From: Diaporthe sp. PMI_573
Taxonomy: Eukaryota > Ascomycota > Sordariomycetes > Diaporthales > Diaporthaceae
Direction of reading: 5' to 3'
DNA length: 64,000 nt
Assembly: GCA_021399435.1 (NCBI GenBank)
Contig: JAJTUP010000002.1
Location: 930,001 to 994,000 of the forward strand
The notes below the pieces were generated by a model, which did no database searches, was not told the origin of the DNA, and saw only the letters and a program-made list of their open reading frames with translations. The first letter of the stretch is position 1; each line of letters begins with the position of its first letter. This document shows positions 21,380 through 32,214 of this stretch, one piece after another. Both the position numbers and the translations under genes were made by a program.

Positions 21380-23442
21380 TCAAGCCTCAATCCCGAGTAA
21401 CCTCAGACCATTCTCGAGAACCTGGCGCGTCGCATCGAACACAATCATTCGCGAAACCAAGACGTCGTTTCCATCCCCAAGTTCTTCCAAAGCCTCTGAA
21501 ACCTGGCTGGACACCGACGCGAGGAAAGACACGATGAGTGAAGGCTCAAAGGATTTATGGGCTGCTGCAATGACATCCGGTAACTGAGCCAGAAGCCGGA
21601 GTAGGTCTGCGAATGTCTCGTCTTCAATAGAAGCCAGGTCGCCATCCGAGAGAGCCGACACGTCCGGGACACTTTTCCCCTCAATCAATCCCTTGATCTT
21701 GGCCAGGGTAAACTGGATCTCAGGCCCCGTTGGGTTCTGTCCAAGATGGAACGTGTGGTCGGTGGCTCTCTTCACGCCGAGACCGTCAATCTGGAGGCTA
21801 GCTGCACATAAAGACTCCGTGGTATGACCTGCTTCTTCGAGGAGAGACAACTTTTCAGGTTCATCCGCAAGTGACTTCTCAGTTTCCTTTCTGCTGTGGA
21901 GTAGGATTCCCTCCAGGAGATCGCCTCGATCAATATCGTCTAGGACCTGTGAGTTCTTGCTGAAGTGCACGTGCTGTATCTTGGTCGCAAGATCGCCCAT
22001 ATCCATCATCTCCAAAATTTTAAGCACCCTTTGGAAGTGCAGGTCGTGATCAGAAGCAACCACATAGAGCATCTTGTCGAAGCGGTACTTTTTGTGTCTC
22101 TCAACCACAGCGGCAATGTCCCGCAAGAGGTAGGTGTGGCTGCCAGTCCGGTCGCGAATGATGGCTGCACCGCCTTTTTCACCATGCTTCTTCATGTTGA
22201 TCATCCAGCTACCCTCCTGCTCCTCAAGCAAATCCTTGGTTCTCAGGGCATCTTCGACCGCGTTCATTGCATCGACGGGTATCTGTGACTCTCCCGAGTA
22301 CTCGTCGAAGACGACATTGAGGCGCGTGTATAGCGCCTTGTAATGCTCGATGCTGACCTCCCTGAACCTCTTACAAAGTTCGACAGCTTTCGGGTCACCA
22401 CTTTCCATGCGTTTGAAGAACTCGTTTCTCTTGGCGAAGAGCCCCTGAGACTCAATCGCGGCTGTGTCCTCGCCCTTGACCTCATCAGCCCCTTTCAAGT
22501 TCTTGTCCCTAACTTCCTTCGCATGCTTCTGTTCAGGCGCAAATTGTCTCTCAACTTCGTTGTACACCTCGAGCAGGTGTCCAATGGGATCTTGAGCAAA
22601 CCGCTCTTCACTCCCAAGACCCAGCTCCTCCCATCCCATGCCAACTAGAGCGGTCTTCTTGCTCCAGTCCCCGAGGTAGTTGATTGCGTGGACGTCCCAG
22701 CCCATGGAACGGTGAAGCTGTGCAAGGTGCCAACCGAGGATGGTGCTTCGAAGGTGCTTCCCGTGGAACTTGTCGCCAATATTGGGAGAAGAGAATTCGA
22801 TCACGACACTCTTCTTCCCGGACTTGATGTTTTCAAGATCCTTCAAGCTTGAGTTTGAGTCAAACCCGTACGACGCACTCCGATCACGGATGTACGGGAG
22901 CAGTAAACGCGCCAAAGGACGGATATCGAATTGCATCCGTAAGTGGACCCCGTCTGCAAATGGGAGAATGAAAAGAGGGCAGCGTAACTGACCAGTTAGT
23001 TAGTGGTCTTTACCTATATAAGAACTCCTTCGAGTCCCAGGCTTACCTTGGGAATGATCTGTGAAGCATATTCTTGAGGATCAGCTCCTCGGCTGAGCTT
23101 GGGTAAGATCACGACCAAGTCGCCGTTGTATACATTGTTAGGCCACTGGATTGCGTTGTACGCGACATCGGGTCCGACACTTGCCACTTCTCCGAGAATC
23201 TTGGCTAGATAAGACCGTGCGATATCGAGCGGCTTATCAAGAGGGCTTGTGGGCTCGATCACTGGAAGAGCATCCAGATGCAAGCGGCTAAGTGTGGCCT
23301 CAAGCCCGTTGAGCGTCAGTGTTGCCATATGCTCAGTGCCGCTCTGAATCGTCGTGGTGGATGCAGAAGAACAACCGCACAAGGAAGAGTGTGAAAGCCA
23401 GCGGAGAAGTTTTGGGGAACATGTTCCACAATAATTTATCAT
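21380..23442 (-). CDS. arginyl-tRNA-synthetase-like protein with altered signature motifs
   Basis: 667 residues from exons 23442-23047 and 22987-21380; the 59-base intron has CTAACTAAC before its CAG acceptor, and the join gives the usual PK..FADGVHLR. Residues about 40-130 match the ArgRS N-terminal tRNA-binding domain (AIQWPNN, GDLVV). The class I core has SSPNI, NYLGDW, FKRMESGD, YSGESQ, TYLLRDIAA, and FDKMLYVVAS followed by DLHFQRVLKIL; the C-terminal helical domain ends in RQVLENGLRLLG. Two active-site motifs are abnormal: HxGH is replaced by HGKH (residues 207-210), and the MSTRKG (KMSKS-equivalent) loop by FSKNSQ with a deletion (474-480). The conserved VERM-type tail is missing. A housekeeping role is therefore doubtful; a repurposed or inactive paralogue is more likely. 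Start at 23442 adds 38 residues before the Met at 23328. Confidence 0.85.
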
Positions 23443-24843
23443 GTCTCTGGCCCGATGATGTCAAACTGGGAAATGAGCGCTGGTCTTCCTCAAGTATATA
23501 CCGGTGAAGATCTTGTACTCCATGGTCCGCCAATTGGTGAGTGACAAGAATTCGCGTCAAGCAACCACAGGTCAGAAACTCCTCTTGGGCTGCGTTAGGC
23601 ATGCATCGCGTACTGCTGCAGATGGATTGCACCAATGACGGCCTTGGTGGCTCGGATGACGACCAACGAAAGCACAGCACAGCCTCATTTTGGACGATGG
23701 GATATGGATAGCTCGACTTGACCGGCCATCTGCATCAAGTGTGACCAGCCCCAGTTCAATACTAAATTAGTTGAAGACATAAGACGGCTAGGCCGCATTC
23801 TCTCTAATGCAGGTCATGTAGTTCAACGCTTTGCAACGGCGTCAGAAAGGGACACTACTCTCCTGCATCGGCATCATTCGATTTTCAGCGACTTGGTACT
23901 GTGATACGTGTGCTCTCTTGTGGGATCGCCCACCCTTGTGCAAAGCTACAGTGAAAAATGCTAGCATATAAAATTGTTCCTGACCTCGGGAGACCTCGTC
24001 GCCGTGAAACAATCCGCAGTAACAACATTAATGATAAATTGCTACAAGATCACACGTGAGAGATGACTGAAAGGACAACATTCAAATTTAACTCGCCATA
24101 ATGGGAGGTCTTGAGCTTTAATCTTTTCTAGGTGCTTGGATTCGGGAGGTGGCTTTGTCTGAAGACAAAAGCACTCGGTAATCAAATACTCATAGAGATA
24201 TTGGGCCATTTAATGATTGATCCTCAAAATGGGACTCGCCCGCCGGCTGTAATAGTCTTACTAGCACCTGGGCATGCCTGGCGTGATCACCAATATACAG
24301 GTTGTGACAACGGCGTCGTCGCGCTACTCTCTGGGACTTGAGTTTGGATAGCCAATATGTGGGTTGAATCAAAGCGTCCACGCCAAATTTGGTTGACCTA
24401 GATTTTCTCATACAGTCTGCAGGGACACTTATGAATTTGCAAATCTTGCCGGTTGTGTCTATGACATGCAGTATTTCCTAGCAGAAAAAGGCGGTGCAGT
24501 CTTGCTGATTCTTATTCTCGACCACAGCCACACATGAGAATCCGGAAATACCGGAGTCAGATAGAGCTTACCAATTTCGTGTATTGTCCGGAAGTCGTGT
24601 CTCGATAGAAATATGCCTCGCCGTCTCTGTGATTAGTCGAGGTTTACGTACCCCTCCCACATGCATCGATGTCGCCATCGCGATGGTGCAATCCATTTGT
24701 CATCACCCGGATAACTACTACACCCGCACCGAACGTTGGAAGCTTCAAAAGTCCACGTCAGGAAGGATGAAGACTGATAATTTGTCTATCTCTATTCGAG
24801 AGGAACCAGGCACCGCGAAACTCACAAAAGAAGAGCTTTGAAC
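23443..24843. other. divergent promoter region between ArgRS-like gene and FMN monooxygenase
   Basis: 1.4 kb between two divergently transcribed genes. Open frames are short, overlap on both strands and lack family content. It should hold both promoters. I see no palindromic binding site that stands out. Confidence 0.45.
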
Positions 24844-26279
24844 ATGCCCGACTCAAAGAAATTACACCTCACCGCATTCATGCGACCTGTGAGTCTCCAT
24901 ACCGGAGCATGTCAGTACCACTCTTCTCCTACGGATCCCCGTCTTTCATGTTTTGGATTGAGCCACGACGCACCACATTAGGATCCGTAGCAGGACTAAC
25001 ATAATACTTAGGGCGCTATCCTGGCTCTTTTCCTGATGCCAACTTCAACCTGGCGCATTTAAAGTCTTTCATCACAAAGCTCGAGGCTGCAAAGTTCGAC
25101 GCATTCTTCATGGCTGACCATCTGGCTGTATTGAATATGCCGGTTGAGGCTCTCAAGCGAAGCCACACGGTCACATCTTTCGAGCCCTTCACGCTTCTCT
25201 CCGCTCTGTCGGTAGTGACAGAGAAGATTGGACTCGCAGCGACTGCATCCACAACATATGATGAGCCATACCACATTGCTCGTCGTTTCGCTTCACTGGA
25301 CCACCTCAGCAATGGTCGAGCAGCCTGGAACATCGTCACGACCGGCAACCCGGAATCATCTAAGAACTTTGGCCAGGATGAGCACATGCAGCACGGCGAT
25401 CGTTACAAGCGAGCCAGAGAGTTCTACGACGTCGTTACGGGACTTTGGGACAGCTTTGCCGACGACGCCTTCGTCCGCGACCAGGAGAGCGGCATTTATG
25501 TCGACCCGGACAAGATACACACACTGAACCACAAGGGAGATGAGCTGAGCGTCCGCGGGCCGTTGAACATTGCTCGGCCAGTCCAAGGCTGGCCTGTGAT
25601 TGTCCAAGCGGGTCAGAGCGACCCCGGGAGACAGCTGGCGGGAGAAACCGCGGAACTTGTGTTCTGCTCCCCGAAAGACCTGGAGTCCGGAAAGGCACTG
25701 TATGCAGACATCAAGGACCGGGCGGCCGCAGCTAACAGGAACCGCGAGCACATCAAGATCCTCCCTGCGGCCATGATAATCGTCGGCGACACGGTAGAGG
25801 AGGCCAGGGCGAAACGGCTCAAGCTGGACAGCTTGGTACACTATGACAGCGCCATAGCATCCCTATCCATCATGTTGGGGACCGATGCATCCGGGTTCGA
25901 CCCAGACGGCCCGCTACCAGACGATTTGCCCGAGACCAATGCCAGCAAGACGGCACGGGAGGGCGCGGTCAAGCTTGCGAAGGATGAGGGACTGACTGTC
26001 AAGCAGCTCGCGCAGCGATTTGGCGGGTACTCTGGGCTGTCGTTCGTAGGGACACCGGAGAGCATTGCCGACGAGATGGGCCGGTGGCTTGCTGAGGACG
26101 GATCTGATGGATTCACCGTAACTTTTCCTTTCCTTCCACAGGGCCTTGATGACGTCGTCGAGCGATTGGTTCCAGAACTCCAACGCCGGGGTATTTTCCG
26201 CCAAGATTATGAAGGGACGACGCTGCGTGAACATCTTGGACTTCCACGGCCAAAGAATCAGTTCTTCGAGAAATCCTAG
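24844..26279 (+). CDS. FMN-dependent bacterial-luciferase-like monooxygenase, NtaA/SnaA/DszA type
   Basis: 444 residues from exons 24844-24910 and 25012-26279; the intron ends ACTAACATAATACTTAG and the join gives LHTGAWRYPGS, diagnostic for this group. It would use FMNH2 supplied by a separate reductase to oxygenate a substrate (nitrilotriacetate, pristinamycin or dibenzothiophene-sulfone in the named bacterial relatives). Family features: KLEAAKFDAFFMADH near residue 50, RRFASLDHLSNGRAAWNIVT in the core, GHxPR-type loop equivalent ARPVQGWPVIVQAGQS, and FVGTPESIADEM near the C terminus. Length (440-470) is typical and the frame is intact. It faces the ArgRS-like gene across 1.4 kb. No flavin reductase is seen in the window, so one would be supplied in trans. 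Substrate unknown. Confidence 0.9.
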
Positions 26280-26776
26280 ACCCGGAGGTCAGTCCTGTGG
26301 GACCCAAGGGCCGGGCGTCCAGGCATCCCGGAAGTGCCTGGGTTGGGGTTTTGAGTGGAGTTGATTAAAGTTGATGCGATGAAATGATGAGCCACAAGGA
26401 TCCCGGGGTTAATAAATCAAAAAGACCTTTGCGTAAGTCCAGAACTTCGGGGTTTGATTAGGGTTGGGTGATGTTGAATAGGAGTCTCCCGCTACTGTTT
26501 CACTGAAATGAAACATTCGGTAGGGCAATTCTAATTGCAACAAACTCCTTTCTTGGAGGTGGAAACATGACCCACCAATGACAACGCCGAATAGTATGTG
26601 ATCAAGATGAAGACTGAGTGCAGACTGATAATAAAAATTGCGGCTGCACGCGTTCACGTATCTGTGAGCATCGCTAATGTTCTGCATTTGACATCAGCTG
26701 TAGTTGAAGTCATACCGCCGCAGCAGCAGCCCATTCTTTCGCTCATTTGGCCAACCCACTTTCTTTCAAATACAAG
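26280..26776 (+). promoter_or_regulatory. promoter region of the GH12 gene
   Basis: About 500 bases between the monooxygenase stop and the GH12 start. It has one CCGGGG match to the CreA consensus at 26403-26408. No other gene is visible. Catabolite control would fit a polysaccharide hydrolase, but a single hexamer is weak evidence. Confidence 0.3.
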
Positions 26777-27710
26777 ATGGCATTTTGTTCTCTCCCAGCG
26801 CTCTTCATCGCGGCCACAGCTGTGACGGGCACAGCCGCTGCCGCTGTCGAGCGGGCCTCCTCGGCTGCCACTGCCAAATTCTGCGGGGCCCCGAACGATT
26901 ACCAGGTCATCTCAGGCACTCCTTGGATCGTGTATTCTATGAACTACAACTACCAGGATATCTCGGGGTCCTGCTGCACGGAGTACTTTGATTTCACCGG
27001 GTCAGGTGACGACCAGACGATCCACTGGTCCAGCGTCTGGGACATCGACGAGGCTGTTTCGACCAATGTTGTCAAAGGCTATTCGTTCATTGGATTGACG
27101 CAAAACCTGGAGACACAGCTCAATGCTATTTCTTCTATTCCTAGCACCTATGAGTGGACTATTAGCAACACGACTGCGTACAAAGGTTGGTTCTCGACTG
27201 CACCTTGAGATGCATCTTCGCACCCGTTGCTGACACTGACTCTCAGGAAATGTGGTCTATGACTTCATGACGTCCGACACGAAGGGAGACTCTACATCAA
27301 GCAACGCTCAAGAACTCATGCTGTGGCTGCAGTACGAAGGCGGCCAGGTCCCAATTGGCTGGGCAGAAGGCCCCGTTGCCACGATCAGCCTCTTTGGCAA
27401 GGATGGCTGGAAGTTGTACCAAGGCAAGAACACAGACACTGGAATCACTGTGTCGTCCTTGCTTGTCCCAGAGAACAATATGTATCAGGGTAATTTCACT
27501 GGCGATATCAAGGACTGGCTCTTGGCGATGTCTGAGCAGGGCATTTTTGGCACCGACACTTACGTCAACGTTGGAAATGGTGGTATGTGTTGATCCACCC
27601 GCAGTGTGGTTTGGCCCTTATATACTGACTTCCTGGTCCCAACAGGTATGGAACCATACTGGGGTACAGCGACCTTCGACAACCATCTCAGCCTGAGAAT
27701 CAACCTCTAA
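26777..27710 (+). CDS. GH12 endoglucanase/xyloglucanase, secreted
   Basis: 269 residues from exons 26777-27185, 27247-27582 and 27646-27710. A retaining glycosidase with a beta-jelly-roll fold that cuts beta-1,4-glucan or xyloglucan in plant cell walls. The signal peptide is within residues 1-25. Family hallmarks: SSIPSTYEWTIS, NVVYDFMTS, the nucleophile in ELMLWL (Glu159), and the acid/base Glu251 in EPYWGTA, which is only formed after the third exon is joined. The last exon is just 65 bases. The first intron has an unusual GTTGGT donor. At 269 residues it is slightly longer than the common 230-250, because of a longer N-terminal segment. Xyloglucanase versus endoglucanase cannot be decided from sequence. 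Confidence 0.9.
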
Positions 27711-28865
27711 GGCTGGGCGCCGACGTTGTAGAGTGTGGTCGGGACAGCCTAGGGGAGGAAAAGTCGAGCATTAGTTCCGCAATAAATGCCTGTGGAAACA
27801 CGTGTGTATGTGTGTTCAGAACACACGAATGTGTCGTCAATACCAGTATCGTCGCAGCGGAATCCAACGCCCGCAGATACTTGCTGACCATGAGCTGTGT
27901 GGGGAAGAAGGCCGGGTGCACTATTGGCGATCTCGGAAGGTTTTAACCACACGCTGTGTGGATATATGATCGCGGGCAATTGACTGGGTCCATCAGTAAG
28001 CCAATTGTGTCATGCGACTCACGTTATTCTCACAATGAGGGTCAAAATTCAACTATCCTCGAAGACCAGACAAGTCCCCAGTTTCATTCCGGCCACGAGG
28101 AAACACTGTTGTGACTCTTTGGGAAGCCAAAGGTTTCAGGGGCAGTGAGTTTCCAGGGTGCCTGTTAATCGCCCTTGCGTCCTGACTCAAGTCCCAGCTC
28201 TCCTGATGCCAGCGTCGTCTTTCATCGACAACGGTTCGACGTCGCGACGGAAGACAGAGCAAGGCTCCTCATGCAGCCGGAGCAGTTCGCACGGGAAATC
28301 GGATAGAGACACCAAACAGACGCGGAGGCCTCGGTGTCGGCGCACAGTTGAAGATCTGCGCCTGGACCCGCTCATTTACCCGGAATTGTCGGCTTCGATG
28401 GGCGGCCCGGGACGTTTGCTTCTCTCCCCTCGTGATGATTGTGACTTCATCGGGTCAGCGCGCACGCTTCACGAGACATGTAAGACAAGGACCAACTAAA
28501 AAAAAATCCGGTTTCAATCTTGAGAATATATGTCAACGTCGGAAGAAATACAAGCTACTTCATTCTAGAGATTATTGACGACCTTGGGAGAATGATTTTA
28601 GCTAGTGTACGTTTGATCGACGCGACTACAGCCAAAAGCAATCAAATGCCAGCTTGGATATCTGACTCGTGTTCGCTTACCCAAGAACCCACTCTGCCAC
28701 TGTCCGTGTCAGCTGTGTTGGGGCTTTGGTACCGACCCCGAACGAAGTTCGACTTCACGCTATCAAGGTGTTCCTGGTTCTGCACCTCCAAGGAACTTGT
28801 TCTTCCTCCATGACAACTTTTCCCCGGAGCAATGGCTCGCTAAGCCGCGACTGCAATACGGCGGC
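27711..28865. other. gene-free interval upstream of the membrane protein
   Basis: About 1.15 kb with only short overlapping frames. The frame starting at 28797 (MFFLHDNFS) runs into the next gene and gives an alternative start there. Nothing else was recognised. Confidence 0.45.
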
Positions 28866-30209
28866 ATGACCACAATCACAACGCTGGACTACCTGGGCCA
28901 GCCCGCGACGTACGCCGTCGGGTATCACGGCGCGGGCCCTCTCACCACGGTCTTTACGACGCCGGACTTTTGCGCGGTGATTAGCCCCCTGAATAGGAGT
29001 TCATGGAATGGAACCGCATCCACTGACGTCACCCTCTAGAGTCTCTACTGGACAGACACCGTCACACCGCCGCTGTCGAGCCTGGTGTGCATGCCACCAA
29101 GGTTTCACGCATTAAACGCCTATAGCTTCGGTAAGCAGCTATTGGATACAGTCTTAACCCCTTCAAGCTGACTCCGGCCAGGTTTCTACAGTCCAGGAAT
29201 ATGTCCGAAGGGTTTCACCAAGGGCTGCGACTTTCCATACGAGCTTGCGCGAACAGACGATGGAGGAATGGTATATTACGGAGGGCAGGTGCTTCAGAGT
29301 GAGACCGTCAGGGTCTGCTGTCCGACGGGATATACGTGCCTCTTGAACGACCCTTATTCGTACAGCAAATGTGTACACACGACCGACGCTTCAGAGCTAG
29401 CCTTTGCCCTCCAGGTCCGCTGGCAGGAATCCGATCTCAGCATTCTCGCGACAGACCCGACCGTTCCCGGATCGACATATTCCGCGCCATCAACAACCAC
29501 GGCAGCGCCCGGGACGGGCAGCAATACCGACACCCCAACCCCGTCATCGACTTCCAGCACCACCGTCGCCCAGAACGATGATCCCAACTCGGGGACGGAT
29601 AGTGGAATACCGTCTGGCACTATAATCGGAATAGTTATTGGTGTAGGAGGAATGATTGTCGCTTTAGCCGTGGGCGCTGTGGGTTTCTTCGTATGGCGGC
29701 ACCGCAGAAAGAGGCGCGAGACCAATGGTGCACGCACTGAGTCCATGATATCTGGCGTTGGTGACTCCAAGTCTTCGCCCAAAACAAGTGGTGGTGGGTT
29801 TGCGCCGGACAATAAGGCCGAACTGGACTCGAGGGCGAGGGCTAGCACGCTCGCCCTGAGTGAAGCGCCCGTAGAGAGAGATGCTGTAGAGATGCCACCG
29901 TTGCACATAGCTGCGACAGAGATGGAAGTGCCGCACTTCGTGGCAGAGCTACCTGGAAGCATGCCGGCGGGGCATGATGGCAAGAATGCCAGCGAGCAAA
30001 GACCAGAGACGGATGTCCCCAGATCACCACTACCGACCGCAGAGACGTCACAAAGAGAATCAGGGCCATTGGGGCATATGGGCCACTGGAAAAAGCGGTC
30101 TGTGGCACGGAGCCAGTCTCAACTAAGGCCAATATCACGCTCGTCCACATCAACGTCGTCGACAACAACAGCGCCAACGATAGAGGATTTCAGGCCGTCC
30201 CCAATATGA
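28866..30209 (+). CDS. single-pass membrane protein with Cys-rich ectodomain and Ser/Thr stalk
   Basis: About 409 residues if exons are 28866-28976, 29040-29130 and 29182-30209. The N-terminal half is extracellular-like: PLTTVFTTPDFC, then YSPGICPKGFTKGC and VRVCCPTGYTC, a pattern common in uncharacterised fungal membrane proteins. A Ser/Thr/Pro-rich stalk follows, then one helix (GIVIGVGGMIVALAVGAVGFFV), a basic stop-transfer WRHRRKRR and a cytoplasmic tail of about 170 residues. The architecture resembles Mid2/WSC-like wall sensors, without a WSC domain. An in-frame TAG lies at 29037-29039: either a nonsense codon or, as modelled, the last bases of a 63-base intron with a weak GTGATT donor. 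The intron 29131-29181 is well supported (AGCTGAC branch). No classical signal peptide is evident, and the start may be at 28797. Confidence 0.65.
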
Positions 30210-30417
30210 CAAGATAGCACGCTGAATAATATCACGAATAACAAGAAGAATACAAGAGTTAAATATTGATACCCAATTATCTAAGAGACATATGGTACAC
30301 ATTTCATCGGATATATCTAGTTACGGTACGGATTTATTTACACGAACAAAATATGCTTGCCACAACTTCCATCAAAACCACCTTACGTTCTCCACTAAAT
30401 TCCATCGAATTTCCTGC

Positions 30418-32214
30418 TCAATGCTGACGCTTCTTGAGCTGAGGGGCCGAGTCGGCAGCGATAATCTTCTCCACTGCAGCCTCAGCCACGACCATAGTAA
30501 TGGCCTGGGTGTTTCCGGTCGGGAGATCAGCGTGGATGCTCGAATCGACAATGTACAGGTTTTCAGTACCCCAGACCTTGACGTCTGTGTCAACCACAGA
30601 GGTCTTGCGGTCAGTTCCGATGTTCGCGGTGCCGATATAGTGGTCGCCCTGGCTGTAAGACGACAGGATGGAAGAGGCGTTAGTGGTGCCTCGGGTGAGC
30701 TCCCAGCCATAGGAAGAGACGCTCTCAAGCAGCTCCTCCACGAACATCCCCGCGCCTTCTTGGTCACCCTGGGCCTGGAGGTAGGGCATCTGCGTGAAGC
30801 CGACTGTGCCGTTGGCCTGGATACTCATCTTTCCGGTAGAGGTGGCGCCGTGGGTCAAATAGGCCTTGATCAGGAAAAGGCCCTGACCCTGAGGGCTGAC
30901 ACTACCCTGGTAGTACCGAGTGACGTTGTCGGACGCCACGTTCGAAGTCCAGAAGATCATGCGGTGATAGCCTTGAGCCAGAACACCTGAGCCTTGCTCT
31001 GTATACAGTTCAACATCGTCGACGTTCGTCCCTTCAACAACCGTGCTCGTGTTGAATGAGGTCCAGTTATCAGGCGTCTGAACATAGATGCTGAAGATCG
31101 GATGGTCCTTGATTGCCTGGCCAACAGGAAGGTCGATCCAGTCCTCCTTCGGTGGGACGATGATGCCCGTAGTGCCGTCGGCAACGGTCTGAATCTGGTC
31201 AACTGGGCCAATTCCGGAGTTGAAAAGGATGCGAGGAGTCCCCCAAGGACCAGCTGCTAGGACAACTTTACCGCCGACAGCAAGATTGACAGTCTCGACA
31301 CCGGATTCCGTCTCCACCTCGACACCGGTGACCTGTCCACCATTGCGGACAACACGACGGACAGTGGAGTTCAGCCGGTAGGAGAAGTTGTCAAGCTCCT
31401 CAGCCAAGGGCAGGTAGGTTCTCACAGGACCGACTCGCTTAGGCAACCCATCAGAGACGCCGATATCCCAGTTGGGATAGCTATAGACCTTAGTCTTGCT
31501 GTTGGGCTCCGCGACCTGGTCAACCTCCGACCAGCCCTGGGCATCAAGGAACTTTGACACCGTCTCGAACATGCCCTGGTCATACCGCTTGCCATCCATG
31601 CTCGGGAGCATGGTGCCTGGGTTGAGGTCCCACACACGGTCAGCGGCGGTCGATATGTCATCCCACTTCCATCCCGCAGGCCACTTGTCGTCGAAGTCGC
31701 GCTCAGGAGGGTGGGGGAAGACCATGTAGTTGATGGAAGCACCACCCCCGAACACGCAGGATGCGAAGGCGTCCACATCTGAGCAAAGGTAGGCATTGAA
31801 GAGGGGCTGGTCCCCTACGTTGTACGAGGTGACAGCAGTCGAGAGGCCGGGAACGTCAATAGGTGTCAGTGTGTTGTTGAAGTCCACTGTCCCTACGGCC
31901 CCAGTCCCGACAGTAGGCCCTTGACCGCGGGAGAGGAGAAGCACGCTCTTGCTGGAGGACTGAGCGAGACGGGTCGCAGCGATGATGCCGGATGGTCCGC
32001 CACCGACGACAATATCTTTAGTCTATTAGCTGTATGTTGGGGGTGGCTTATAGACGATCATGAGGAAATGGGAAAAGAAAACAACGAGCTTTTACGTACA
32101 GTCATACGTGACATTGCCAACAGAGGAGCCGGTGGCCCGAGACTTAGTGCAAGTTGCTGTTGCACCGCAGAAGGCGGCAGAAGCTGCCAGTGTTCTGGCG
32201 AATGAAGCCCGCAT
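30418..32214 (-). CDS. secreted GMC oxidoreductase, cellobiose-dehydrogenase-like flavin domain
   Basis: 570 residues from exons 32214-32100 and 32015-30418; the join gives TYDYIVVGGGPSG, the FAD dinucleotide-binding loop (residues 37-48). The first 20 or so residues act as a signal peptide. Further GMC features: FGGGASINYMVF, VVLAAGPWGTPRILFNSGIG, and the C-terminal block with HYIGTANIGT (catalytic His) and VWGTENLYIVDSSI..LPTGNTQ (catalytic Asn). The pattern is closest to the flavodehydrogenase domain of cellobiose dehydrogenase (AA3), but the N-terminal cytochrome domain and any C-terminal cellulose-binding module are absent. It probably oxidises a sugar or aryl alcohol outside the cell; the electron acceptor is unknown. 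The intron uses an AAG acceptor. Confidence 0.88.

Noticed and set aside
4991..26279. A classical secondary-metabolite cluster
   Set aside because: No polyketide synthase, peptide synthetase, terpene cyclase or cluster-type transcription factor is present; the P450 stands alone.
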